From NCBI GenBank assembly GCA_022354845.1, contig CP031970.1, forward strand, positions 310,001-374,000: a stretch of 64,000 nt of DNA, given 5' to 3'. The translations under genes and the position numbers were made by a program. The notes under the pieces are model-generated. The model did not search any database. It worked only from the letters and a program-made list of their open reading frames with translations, and had not been told where the DNA came from. This document shows positions 41,882 through 49,561 of this stretch, one piece after another. This stretch comes from Streptococcus suis (lineage in GTDB: Bacteria; Bacillota; Bacilli; Lactobacillales; Streptococcaceae). Position 1 is the first letter of the stretch. The number at the start of each line of letters is the position of its first letter.

Positions 41882-42689
41882 GGTTCTGTTGCAAAGTCTC
41901 AAAAAGGTCATTAGTTTTTCAAGATGATTCTTATTTAAGCAGGGATTCCTAATAGTCCTTTGATTTCTGTACAGACGGAAAAGCCAAAAAGAGACCCTTC
42001 TTTTCGGCTTTTTTTATAAATTCCTCGAATCGCTTCCATGCCTTTAATCGTGGTTGAGGCTGTTCGCAAACTTTGGTAAAATTTGTTTCTTCGCTTAATT
42101 GGACGATGGTCTTGTTCAATCAGATTATTCAGATACTTGATTGTTCGATGTTCTGTTGTTATATACAGTCCATTTTTCTGAAGCTTTCTGAAGGCACTCT
42201 TAATAGAGGGTGCTTTATCCGTTACTAGAACCTTTGGTTCTCCAAACTGGTTCTTCAGTCGTTTTAGAAAAGCATACGCAGCCTGTGTGTCGCGCTTTTT
42301 CCGTAACCAGATATCTAAGGTTAAGCCATCTACATCGATAGCGCGATATAAATAATGCCACTTTCCTTTAATTTTGATATAAGTCTCGTCCATTTTCCAT
42401 GAATAAAAGGACTGTTTGTTTTTCTTTTTCCAAATTTGATAGAGTAGTTTGCCATATTCTTGCACCCAACGATAAATCGTCGTATGAGAAACGTTAATGC
42501 CACGATCATATAAGATTTCTTGAACTTCACGATAGCTAAGGTTATAACGAAGATAGTAGCCCACGGCTACAATAATCACATCCTGCTGAAATTGCTTTCC
42601 TTTAAAATGATTCATCGTCATTCCTCCTGCTATCTTTTTCTATTATTCTACCTTATTTGATAGTAGATTTAAAACTTTGCAACAGAACC
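41882..42689 (-). mobile_element. IS1216-like element, copy 2 (mosaic)
   Basis: The right inverted repeat AAACTTTGCAACAGAACC is perfect; the left begins GGTTCTGTTGCAAAGT and then diverges. From about 42422 to the right end, bases are identical to copy 3. To the left of this point the sequence is clearly diverged from copies 1 and 3. Flanks (ACCAATG / AAAACTAT) give no target duplication. Confidence 0.93.
41935..42615 (-). CDS. tnp: IS6-family transposase, mosaic
   Basis: This 226-aa transposase has an N-terminal part equal to the IS1216 copies, but its C-terminal two-thirds carry different residues (NQFGEPKVLVTDKAPSIKS, RKLQKNGLYITTEH). The DDE motifs are intact. It is probably functional. 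Confidence 0.93.
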   Translation of the reverse strand: MNHFKGKQFQQDVIIVAVGYYLRYNLSYREVQEILYDRGINVSHTTIYRWVQEYGKLLYQIWKKKNKQSFYSWKMDETYIKIKGKWHYLYRAIDVDGLTLDIWLRKKRDTQAAYAFLKRLKNQFGEPKVLVTDKAPSIKSAFRKLQKNGLYITTEHRTIKYLNNLIEQDHRPIKRRNKFYQSLRTASTTIKGMEAIRGIYKKSRKEGSLFGFSVCTEIKGLLGIPA

Positions 42690-43544
42690 AAAACTATTAA
42701 TATTAGTTCTGTTAGTATTAGTTCTGTTAGTATTATAGATGTCCTGTTTTTGAATGTCCTGTTTTTGAATGTCCTGATTTTTACTGAACGGTAGGATTGG
42801 CTTAATATCAACCTTTACTCGTTTTTTAGCTATTTCTTTAGCAATTTCTTCATCTGGATTTTCAGTTAAATAATAATCATTTACTCCTAATCTTCCGTTT
42901 ATTTGTCTTTGTTCAACTTCAATATAATTAGCTTTCACTAATTGATTGTAGTATTTATAATATGTCTTTTCTGATATTTGAAGATGATATAAAATATTTT
43001 TTAGTTTAGGGAAAGCACTATTCCCACTACCTGCAAAACCACAAAAATAAACATAAATTCCTTTTGCTTGAATATCTAATCTTCTATCTAACATTACAGC
43101 TTTAGGTACTGTTCCATAACCTAAAGATTTCATTCCACTATTTCTTATTCTTGAATGTCCTTTATCATCATCATTTTCCTTTAATGCTTGTTCTTGAAAC
43201 TTTTTAGGATTTGATATTAAAGTATAAATATTATTTCCTAAAACCCACTTCTTTTTTTCTTCATGATAATATCTTTCTCTTTCTGTTGTTATATATCCTT
43301 CTTTTAGTAAAAGGTTATAGTGATTATAATATCTATCTTTACTTATGTTTAAATCACTAAGTATTTTACTTCTGGAAGGAAAGGCTGTATTGCCACCACC
43401 TGCAAAACTTGAAAAATATCCATAGATTGCTAATGCTTCTATGGTTAAATCTGTATCTGTTGCTACAAATTTAGCGATATGACCGAAGCCTTTAGATAAT
43501 ATTCCTTCAATTCGTAATTGATCTTTAAACTCTTTATCTATCAT
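42669..43544 (-). CDS. Putative plasmid replication initiator-like protein, 3' end cut by IS1216
   Basis: The native sequence runs from ATG 43544 to 42690; the last six residues come from IS1216. It contains two related winged-helix modules: residues about 18-95 (GFGHIAKFV..., FSSFAGGGNTAFPSRSKIL, YYNHYNLLLKEGYI) and about 125-215 (GYGTVPKAV..., FCGFAGSGNSAFPKLKNIL, YYKYYNQLVKANYI). It then runs into a low-complexity tail. A DNA-binding protein is certain in outline. A Rep role is inferred from the duplicated wHTH, the repeats and the plasmid-like neighbours. Confidence 0.65.
   Translation of the reverse strand: MIDKEFKDQLRIEGILSKGFGHIAKFVATDTDLTIEALAIYGYFSSFAGGGNTAFPSRSKILSDLNISKDRYYNHYNLLLKEGYITTERERYYHEEKKKWVLGNNIYTLISNPKKFQEQALKENDDDKGHSRIRNSGMKSLGYGTVPKAVMLDRRLDIQAKGIYVYFCGFAGSGNSAFPKLKNILYHLQISEKTYYKYYNQLVKANYIEVEQRQINGRLGVNDYYLTENPDEEIAKEIAKKRVKVDIKPILPFSKNQDIQKQDIQKQDIYNTNRTNTNRTNINSFGSVAKF
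42699..42781 (-). repeat. Two sets of 15-bp tandem repeats in the 3' end of the rep-like gene
   Basis: GTCCTGTTTTTGAAT is repeated (42738-42781), encoding repeated QDIQK. Immediately beside it, ATTAGTTCTGTTAGT-type units (42699-42730) encode repeated TNRTN. Repeats of exactly five codons could be coding expansion or iterons of an origin. Confidence 0.8.
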
Positions 43545-43561
43545 TTTAAAAACTCCTTTCT

Positions 43562-43825
43562 TTATTTTTGGTTATTTTTTAAAATGTTTCTTAAAATATT
43601 TAATCTCTGTTTACCTAACTTTCTTTGAACAGTTATGTTTAATTCATCTTCATCAAATAACTTGTCCTTATTGTTATCAGCATAGAAAAGAATAATTTCT
43701 TCAATTTCTCGATTATCTAATTTACCTTCTCTGTAATCATCAATAATTACTCGTAGTTCTGATGTTAAAGTTAATACTGTTGCAGGATAAGCTACATATT
43801 CATATTTATCAAAAATACTAGACAA
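43562..43825 (-). CDS. TIGR04540-like small protein
   Basis: This 87-aa protein contains ELRVIIDDYREGKLDNREIEEI, FYADNNKDKLFDEDE and VQRKLGKQRLNIL. The pattern matches the small TIGR04540 family seen on Firmicute plasmids and ICEs; its function is unknown. TTG 43825 is chosen because AAAGGAGTG lies 9 nt upstream. It precedes the rep-like gene in the same direction. Confidence 0.7.
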   Translation of the reverse strand: MSSIFDKYEYVAYPATVLTLTSELRVIIDDYREGKLDNREIEEIILFYADNNKDKLFDEDELNITVQRKLGKQRLNILRNILKNNQK

Positions 43826-43955
43826 AATAATCACTCCTTTTTTTGTATATTTACATGGTATCATTTGCCACACACAAAATCAACATTTACTTAACATTTT
43901 TATAACATATCTCAAAAATATATGATTACATATTATTATCTGGGTATATTTATAT

Positions 43956-43998
43956 AAAAGCTTTCTATCTTGTCGCTATAACAAGATAGAAAGCTTTT
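43956..43998. repeat. 18-bp perfect hairpin in the plasmid-like backbone
   Basis: AAAAGCTTTCTATCTTGT pairs with ACAAGATAGAAAGCTTTT around CGCTATA. The loop plus the right arm start (CGCTATAACA) has its exact reverse complement TGTTATAGCG at 44121-44130. It lies in the divergent interval (43826-44158) with no gene. Confidence 0.8.
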
Positions 43999-44109
43999 TA
44001 AGGGGTATTAGCACTACTGATACACTAAATACTATACAAGCTATAAAAAGCTCTTAAAACCGAAATAGAAGCCTTAAAAGTTGCAATTAATAAAACTAGC
44101 ACTTTATGA

Positions 44110-44130
44110 TATAATGGCGTTGTTATAGCG
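44110..44130 (+). promoter_or_regulatory. Promoter -10 and overlapping operator-like site
   Basis: TATAAT (44110-44115) is followed by TGTTATAGCG near the expected transcription start. The gene just downstream encodes a ribbon-helix-helix protein, so autorepression is plausible. The -35 is poor. Confidence 0.45.
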
Positions 44131-44158
44131 AAAAATAATAGGAAGGAAAGGAAGGCAG

Positions 44159-44311
44159 ATGAGTAAAGATGTTTTAGTAGTAAAAATACCAGAAGATCTA
44201 GATAAACAATTTAGAGAAGAAGTAAGAAAACAAGGCAAACAATTTAATTTATCTTTAGAAGAAGCTATAAGATTATGGTTAAAAGAAAAAAAAAAAAATA
44301 AGTATAAATAA
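44159..44311 (+). CDS. Ribbon-helix-helix (CopG/Arc-like) protein, 50 aa
   Basis: MSKDVLVVKIPEDLDKQF forms the beta strand and first helix, and LEEAIRLWLKEKKK the second helix. GGAAGGAAAGGAAGG precedes the ATG. Similar proteins repress plasmid copy-number or partition genes. It ends in a poly-lysine/A-rich tract. It shares its C-terminal helix pattern with the protein at 44702. Confidence 0.75.
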   Translation: MSKDVLVVKIPEDLDKQFREEVRKQGKQFNLSLEEAIRLWLKEKKKNKYK

Positions 44312-44340
44312 AAAAAAGAAAACTCGTTTTTTTTTATTTA

Positions 44341-44386
44341 TACTTAAAGCTATTTAAAGCTATTTAAAGTTATTTATGGTTTTTTA
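44341..44386 (+). repeat. Short direct repeats with A/T-rich flanks
   Basis: Three consecutive units of the 10-mer AAAGCTATTT (the last as AAAGTTATTT) follow an A/T hairpin-like tract. They are possible iterons or operator repeats before the next gene; a TATAATATAG promoter element lies at about 44400. Confidence 0.6.
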
Positions 44387-44427
44387 AGTCCAGAAGTGAT
44401 ATAATATAGTTATAAGGAGAGATCTAT

Positions 44428-44688
44428 ATGTTAGAAAAAATAATTTCTTTAATTTTACAAGAAAAATTATTATCCTTTTCTTTGTTTTTTATTATTTTAT
44501 TAATCATAAAAAATTATAGGTTAAAAAGAAAAAATCAACTCTTAAAAAATAAAATCTTCTGGCTAGAAGTTAAAGATCAGCAAGAAGAAAATACAAAGTT
44601 AAATCAACTTACAAGAGAATTTAAAGAAGTTACAAGAAAAAAGAATTCTGTAAATAATGAAGATCTTCAAGATTCTAACTTTTATTAA
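44428..44688 (+). CDS. Small membrane-anchored protein, unknown function
   Basis: This 86-aa protein has an N-terminal transmembrane helix (LLSFSLFFIILLIIKN) followed by a charged, coiled-coil-like cytoplasmic part (LKNKIFWLEVKDQQEENTKLNQL). AAGGAGAGATCT precedes the ATG. It has no family I recognise. It precedes a second ribbon-helix-helix gene by 13 nt. Confidence 0.65.
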   Translation: MLEKIISLILQEKLLSFSLFFIILLIIKNYRLKRKNQLLKNKIFWLEVKDQQEENTKLNQLTREFKEVTRKKNSVNNEDLQDSNFY

Positions 44689-44701
44689 TAGGGGGGATAT
44701 T

Positions 44702-44848
44702 ATGAAAGAAGTAAAAGAAGTAAAAAGAACTTTTACAATAAACAATAAATTATTAGATGAATTTAAATTGATCTCTAAAAAAAATAGTAAAACTTATAAG
44801 CAGTCGGTTAAAGAAGCTATTGAACTATGGTTATCTAAACAATCATAG
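44702..44848 (+). CDS. Second ribbon-helix-helix protein, 48 aa
   Basis: VKEVKRTFTINNKLLDEF and YKQSVKEAIELWLSKQS give the beta-alpha-alpha pattern of Arc/CopG proteins. A GGGGGGATATT site precedes the ATG. It could be an antitoxin-like or partition repressor, but no toxin is evident next to it; the following gene encodes a lipoprotein. Confidence 0.7.
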   Translation: MKEVKEVKRTFTINNKLLDEFKLISKKNSKTYKQSVKEAIELWLSKQS

Positions 44849-44863
44849 AAAGGAGTGTAACTA

Positions 44864-45445
44864 ATGAAACGAAAAGCGATAATAGGATCAGCACTAGCAT
44901 TAATATTATTAACTTCTTGTTCCACTTCCACTAAAACATACCCTTCACTAAAAATACCTTATGAAGTGGTTAATGAAGAAATAGTAAAAATAGAAAACAT
45001 TAGCACTAAAGAAGAACATAAAGATAATCAAACATTAAGAAATATAGAAGTTCGTGATCTAACAGATGAAGAAAGTAAAAGATTTTCTGAAAGAATAAAA
45101 ACAACTTCTAAAGTTGCTTTAGAAGAAAATTATTCAGCAGTAGAATTTGATTTTGGAAAAGTTGAAAGGGTGTTTAAAAATAAATCCTTTATAAAGTTTG
45201 ATGAAGATAATTCTTATTTTATTTTAAATGATGAAAAAGTTTTAGAAAAACTATATCAAATTTTAAATTATGAAAACAAGACTAACCTTATAGGAAAAAA
45301 AGAAGGTACTGATGAAGATATAATTTATGGAGAAACATACGAAGATCTTAAAATTATAACAATAATTAGAAATGATGTTGTAAAAAAGGGATTGCAGTTT
45401 AGAACTGTGATAAATGGAGATGAAGTTTATTTTGATATTAAATAA
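44864..45445 (+). CDS. Predicted lipoprotein, unknown function
   Basis: This 193-aa protein has a lipoprotein signal (MKRKAIIGSALALILLTSC, lipobox LLTSC) and a charged mature region with no domain I recognise. AAAGGAGTG lies before the ATG. It is the last gene of the AT-rich plasmid-like run; the next gene differs in base composition, so a junction lies at about 45446-45480. Confidence 0.7.
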   Translation: MKRKAIIGSALALILLTSCSTSTKTYPSLKIPYEVVNEEIVKIENISTKEEHKDNQTLRNIEVRDLTDEESKRFSERIKTTSKVALEENYSAVEFDFGKVERVFKNKSFIKFDEDNSYFILNDEKVLEKLYQILNYENKTNLIGKKEGTDEDIIYGETYEDLKIITIIRNDVVKKGLQFRTVINGDEVYFDIK

Positions 45446-45463
45446 CAAAACATATAAAAGATA

Positions 45464-46333
45464 GTGGGTGAAATAGTGTATATAATGGCTACATGGTGGA
45501 AGCCTTGGACTGTGCTCGATATCAGAAAGTTTAGTGAAATATGTGTGATGATGTATTACTTTGCATTAGATAAGAATTTATCTTTTTCTATTGAGAGTTT
45601 AGTGAATAAACTGGTACAATTTTTTTCGACTGATATCATGGGACTACAAACGTCTGAGCTTTCAAAGCGGACGATTGAACAAAGTTATCAGGACTTACGA
45701 ACAAGACTTGAGCTTGTCCAAAATGGTGATATAACTACACTTAAACAGCTGAACCGGGATCAAGATTACCTTAATGCACTTTTTGAATTTTGTAATAATG
45801 AACAATCAACAAAATCCATGCTGACATTCTGTCTGTATCTATCGATGTACTATGCTATTGCTGGCGGTCTTCCTATTGAAATGTCAGGTGCAATCAGTAG
45901 CTATTACGGAAATCGCTTTAGTTCTCTGAGAAAAAGAGAAGAGTCCGTTGCTATGTATAACAGTATTTTGGAGCATTTCGCTTTAAGTACTGCAGATTAT
46001 AGAGTATCTGGTGTCTCTTCAGACATAGCAAAAGCAGTCAGGATGATTAAAAGAAATATCAACCGTCAGCTCACCATTCAGTCAATATGCACAGAAATTG
46101 GTCTAAGTCAGTATCACTTCATGCGTAAATTCAAGATAGATATAGGTATGACTGTTGGTGCATACATTAAGAAGGAGAAAATAGCATATGCCAAATTTCT
46201 ATTGGTATATACGAATCAGTCAATATCAGAAATTAGTGAATATCTTATATTTAACTCACAAAGTTACTTCACATCCGTGTTTAAAAAAGAAACAGGAAAA
46301 ACGCCTTTTGAATATAGAAAGAGTGATTTGTAA
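45464..46333 (+). CDS. AraC-family regulator upstream of optrA, probably N-terminally truncated
   Basis: This protein of about 283-289 aa has a C-terminal pair of HTHs (ITIQSICTEIGLSQYHFMRKF and SISEISEYLIFNSQSYFTSVFKKETGKTPFEYRKSDL). The N-terminal part is helical, without a sensor domain I can name. GTG 45464 or ATG 45485 may serve as start; neither has a strong ribosome site, and the junction with plasmid sequence lies just before, suggesting a lost N-terminus. An araC gene is a frequent neighbour of optrA. Bases 46334-46560 hold no gene. Confidence 0.75.
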   Translation: MGEIVYIMATWWKPWTVLDIRKFSEICVMMYYFALDKNLSFSIESLVNKLVQFFSTDIMGLQTSELSKRTIEQSYQDLRTRLELVQNGDITTLKQLNRDQDYLNALFEFCNNEQSTKSMLTFCLYLSMYYAIAGGLPIEMSGAISSYYGNRFSSLRKREESVAMYNSILEHFALSTADYRVSGVSSDIAKAVRMIKRNINRQLTIQSICTEIGLSQYHFMRKFKIDIGMTVGAYIKKEKIAYAKFLLVYTNQSISEISEYLIFNSQSYFTSVFKKETGKTPFEYRKSDL

Positions 46334-46567
46334 AGCTGATGGCTAATGCAAAGAATCAATTGCGGCAATCCTTTTGTATCTTTTTCCAGTGTGGCTGCGG
46401 TTTCTGTTGACGGGAACAGCAGGGTTTATCGGGAATCTGGTGCCAGATGAGATAACAGATCAGTTACTTTACTTTTACCAGAAAGGGTGTAAGCTAAAAC
46501 TTAGGCTAGCCATTGCGCTAGCGACTTGGTACAATAAGGTGGCAATTGAATTATATTAATAATCGAT

Positions 46568-46710
46568 AGGAGGTAGAAGCAAATGAAATCTACAACTATA
46601 GTAACATTTAAAGAACTCCATGTATAGGTGGCTGTGACAAGCTTTACATGGAGTAGAATAATTATTGTCCAAAGCCACCTTTGCAATTGCTAGTACTAAC
46701 GCAAAGGAGG
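46568..46710 (+). promoter_or_regulatory. optrA leader: leader peptide plus three mutually exclusive stems
   Basis: A strong site AGGAGGT (46568-46574) drives a 14-codon ORF (46583-46627, MKSTTIVTFKELHV). Stem 1 pairs ACTCCATGTA (46615-46624) with TACATGGAGT (46645-46654). Stem 2 pairs AGGTGGCT (46626-46633) with AGCCACCT (46673-46680). Stem 3 pairs CCTTTGC (46678-46684) with GCAAAGG (46701-46707), masking the AAAGGAGG site of optrA. Stem 2 shares CCT with stem 3, so they compete. The layout is that of a drug-responsive translational attenuator. Confidence 0.75.
46583..46627 (+). CDS. optrA leader peptide
   Basis: A 14-aa ORF (MKSTTIVTFKELHV) with AGGAGGT 8 nt upstream of its ATG. Its last codons form the left arm of stem 1, so a ribosome stalled there would change leader folding. 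The coding claim rests on the strong initiation site and the stem layout. Confidence 0.65.
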   Translation: MKSTTIVTFKELHV

Positions 46711-48632
46711 ATATGAAAATGCAATACAAAATAATTAATGGTGCCGTTTACTATGATGGTAATATGGTGTTGGAAAACATCGGTATTGAAATCAATGATA
46801 ATGAAAAGATTGCTATTGTTGGTAGAAATGGATGTGGAAAAACAACCTTGCTAAAAGCTATTATAGGCGAAATTGAATTAGAAGAAGGAACTGGTGAAAG
46901 TGAGTTTCAAGTAATAAAGACCGGTAACCCTTATATTAGCTATTTAAGACAGATGCCTTTTGAAGATGAAAGTATATCAATGGTGGATGAAGTCCGTACG
47001 GTATTTAAGACGCTTATTGATATGGAAAACAAGATGAAACAGCTGATAGATAAAATGGAGAATCAATATGATGATAAAATCATCAATGAATACTCTGATA
47101 TCAGTGAAAGGTATATGGCTCTTGGAGGTCTAACCTACCAAAAAGAATATGAAACGATGATTCGTAGTATGGGTTTTACTGAAGCAGATGATAAAAAACC
47201 CATTTCTGAATTTTCAGGTGGTCAGCGAACTAAGATAGCTTTTATAAAAATACTTTTAACAAAGCCAGACATTCTATTACTTGATGAACCTACTAACCAC
47301 CTTGATATAGAAACAATACAATGGTTGGAGAGTTATTTGAGAAGTTATAAATCTACATTGGTTATTATTTCCCATGATAGAATGTTTCTTAATCGAATTG
47401 TGGATAAGGTTTATGAAATCGAATGGGGAGAGACCAAATGTTATAAAGGTAATTATTCAGCCTTTGAGGAGCAAAAACGAGAAAATCATATCAAACAGCA
47501 AAAAGATTACGACTTGCAACAGATAGAAATTGAAAGGATTACACGCTTGATTGAACGTTTTCGTTATAAACCTACGAAAGCTAAAATGGTGCAATCTAAA
47601 ATTAAATTATTACAGCGTATGCAAATATTAAATGCACCAGACCAATACGATACAAAAACTTATATGTCTAAATTTCAACCGAGAATCAGTAGTTCAAGGC
47701 AAGTATTAAGTGCTTCAGAACTTGTGATAGGCTATGATACTCCTCTTGCAAAGGTTAATTTCAACCTTGAAAGGGGACAGAAGCTTGGAATTGTTGGGAG
47801 TAATGGTATTGGTAAATCCACGTTGCTTAAAACACTTATGGATGGTGTGGCAGCATTGTCTGGAGATTTTAAATTCGGATACAATGTTGAAATTAGCTAT
47901 TTTGACCAACAGCTTGCTCAAATCAGTGGAGATGATACACTATTCGAAATTTTTCAAAGCGAATACCCTGAGCTAAATGACACAGAGGTCAGAACTGCTC
48001 TTGGCTCATTTCAGTTTAGTGGAGATGATGTTTTTAGACCGGTGTCCTCTTTGTCAGGTGGAGAAAAGGTTAGATTGACATTATGTAAATTATTATATAA
48101 ACGTACTAATGTTTTAATCTTAGATGAACCGACAAACCACATGGATATTATTGGAAAAGAGAATTTAGAGAATATCTTATGCAGTTATCAAGGTACAATT
48201 ATTTTTGTGTCACATGATAGATATTTTACTAATAAGATTGCTGACAGATTACTTGTTTTTGATAAGGATGGTGTAGAGTTTGTACAATCTACTTATGGTG
48301 AGTACGAGAAAAAAAGGATGAATTCTGAAAAGCCATTTAATAACATTAAAGTTGAGCAGAAAGTAGAGAAAAATAACACAGTAAAAGGCGATCGTAACTC
48401 CATTGAGAAGGAGAAGGTTAAGAAGGAGAAACGAATTGAAAAGCTTGAAGTGTTAATAAATCAATATGATGAAGAATTAGAAAGATTGAATAAAATCATT
48501 TCTGAACCAAACAATTCTTCTGATTATATAGTACTGACGGAAATACAAAAATCAATTGATGATGTTAAAAGGTGTCAGGGTAATTATTTTAATGAATGGG
48601 AACAGTTGATGAGAGAATTGGAAGTTATGTAA
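46665..48632 (+). CDS. optrA: OptrA, ABC-F ribosome protection protein (Y176D/G393D form)
   Basis: OptrA is a cytoplasmic ABC-F ATPase that displaces oxazolidinones and phenicols from the 50S subunit. First cassette: Walker A GRNGCGKTT, signature FSGGQRTK, LLLDEPTNHLD. Second cassette: GSNGIGKST, LSGGEKVR, LILDEPTNHMD. No transmembrane segment is present. With the customary 655-aa numbering residue 176 is Asp and 393 is Asp, while Lys3 is kept; this matches the described DD-type variant. The 655-aa reading starts at TTG 46665. The ATG at 46719 (residue 19) has AGGAGG 8 nt upstream and is more likely the true start (637 aa). Confidence 0.97.
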   Translation: MSKATFAIASTNAKEDMKMQYKIINGAVYYDGNMVLENIGIEINDNEKIAIVGRNGCGKTTLLKAIIGEIELEEGTGESEFQVIKTGNPYISYLRQMPFEDESISMVDEVRTVFKTLIDMENKMKQLIDKMENQYDDKIINEYSDISERYMALGGLTYQKEYETMIRSMGFTEADDKKPISEFSGGQRTKIAFIKILLTKPDILLLDEPTNHLDIETIQWLESYLRSYKSTLVIISHDRMFLNRIVDKVYEIEWGETKCYKGNYSAFEEQKRENHIKQQKDYDLQQIEIERITRLIERFRYKPTKAKMVQSKIKLLQRMQILNAPDQYDTKTYMSKFQPRISSSRQVLSASELVIGYDTPLAKVNFNLERGQKLGIVGSNGIGKSTLLKTLMDGVAALSGDFKFGYNVEISYFDQQLAQISGDDTLFEIFQSEYPELNDTEVRTALGSFQFSGDDVFRPVSSLSGGEKVRLTLCKLLYKRTNVLILDEPTNHMDIIGKENLENILCSYQGTIIFVSHDRYFTNKIADRLLVFDKDGVEFVQSTYGEYEKKRMNSEKPFNNIKVEQKVEKNNTVKGDRNSIEKEKVKKEKRIEKLEVLINQYDEELERLNKIISEPNNSSDYIVLTEIQKSIDDVKRCQGNYFNEWEQLMRELEVM

Positions 48633-48726
48633 TTTTTGAGTTATGCAATAAGGATGTAAAAGTGTTAATGATACATTCTGGTTGTTGAAAATGTAAAAAA
48701 ATTAATGAATTTTTATTAGATATAAT

Positions 48727-48767
48727 CGCTATGTGAAGACCTTTTGAGTTTGCCGCATAGCGGTTTT
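48727..48767 (+). terminator. optrA terminator
   Basis: CGCTATG/CATAGCG around a 22-nt loop, followed by GTTTTTATT, about 95 nt after the stop. Confidence 0.7.
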
Positions 48768-49561
48768 TATTATCTATACTTTGGAATTGTCAAGAAAAGT
48801 GTAGTCGTATAAACTCACTAAATTTCCTTTGATTGTTATGCTGCCAGAAGTTGTTCTTCCAGTAGCCCTCTGTATATAACAGGAGGATTGAGCAGGTGGT
48901 TTCTGTCGTTGCAGAACCAGATTCTAAATATGGGACTGAAGTATTTGATGAATATGTCATAAGTAAAGAATTTGAAAATGTTCAAGAGGTTATGACGTCT
49001 CAAATACAGCAGAAAGGAAGGTTAAGATAAGAGAAACTGAAGTTCAACAATAGTATTTAGATATAGGGTGATAAATCAGATTATATTGTGATTTGTAGAA
49101 TTGCTTGCCTTGGTGCTAAATAGGTATGGTAATAATGTACTAATCGATTGTTTTGTAGTAAAAAAGCAACAGATAATTAGGATATTTTTCTTGTATTGTT
49201 CGTTAAAAAGAGCCAAACGAAGTATATTTTCTCATAGAAGTTGAACATAGTAGACTGATTATTGCCACTGTAAAAAATGAGGAATGTATCCTGTGTTACA
49301 GTTATTCCATTAATGAGAGATGAGGATAAAGATAGATTTGTACAGGGAATTGAGAAATTTAACGTTTAAACAAAATCTAGTTCATCCTTTACACTATCCG
49401 TTGGGATAGTATACGTCACAAATGTGCGTACTTACATTTTGAATTTTCTTAAGTATAATACTCATTATGATGACACCTAGATAACAATTCAAACCCGATG
49501 CAAGTGTAACTGCATCAAAAATCAATTTTGAATCCTAATTAGTTAAAGAGAGGTAGCAGAA
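48768..49561. other. Gene-poor interval with coding scraps
   Basis: There are no intact genes. A short in-frame scrap at about 48896-49030 (VVSVVAEPDSKYGTEVF...) and another ending near 49368 (VIPLMRDEDKDRFVQGIEKF) look like ends of unrelated decayed genes. The last 120 bp hold a possible leader for the flavodoxin-like ORF. This interval marks a recombination joint between optrA and the erm(A) block. Confidence 0.5.

Noticed and set aside
42699..42781. Tandem repeats considered as a CRISPR-like array
   Set aside because: Units are 15 bp, directly adjacent without spacers, and keep a reading frame; no cas genes are in the window.
44159..44848. Classical toxin-antitoxin operon
   Set aside because: Two ribbon-helix-helix proteins are present, but neither neighbour has recognisable RelE, MazF, Fic or HipA features; kept only as a finding to test.
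46374..46559. 61-codon ORF between araC and optrA
   Set aside because: No ribosome site, it overlaps the leader and promoter area, and it has no protein-like features beyond a short hydrophobic start.
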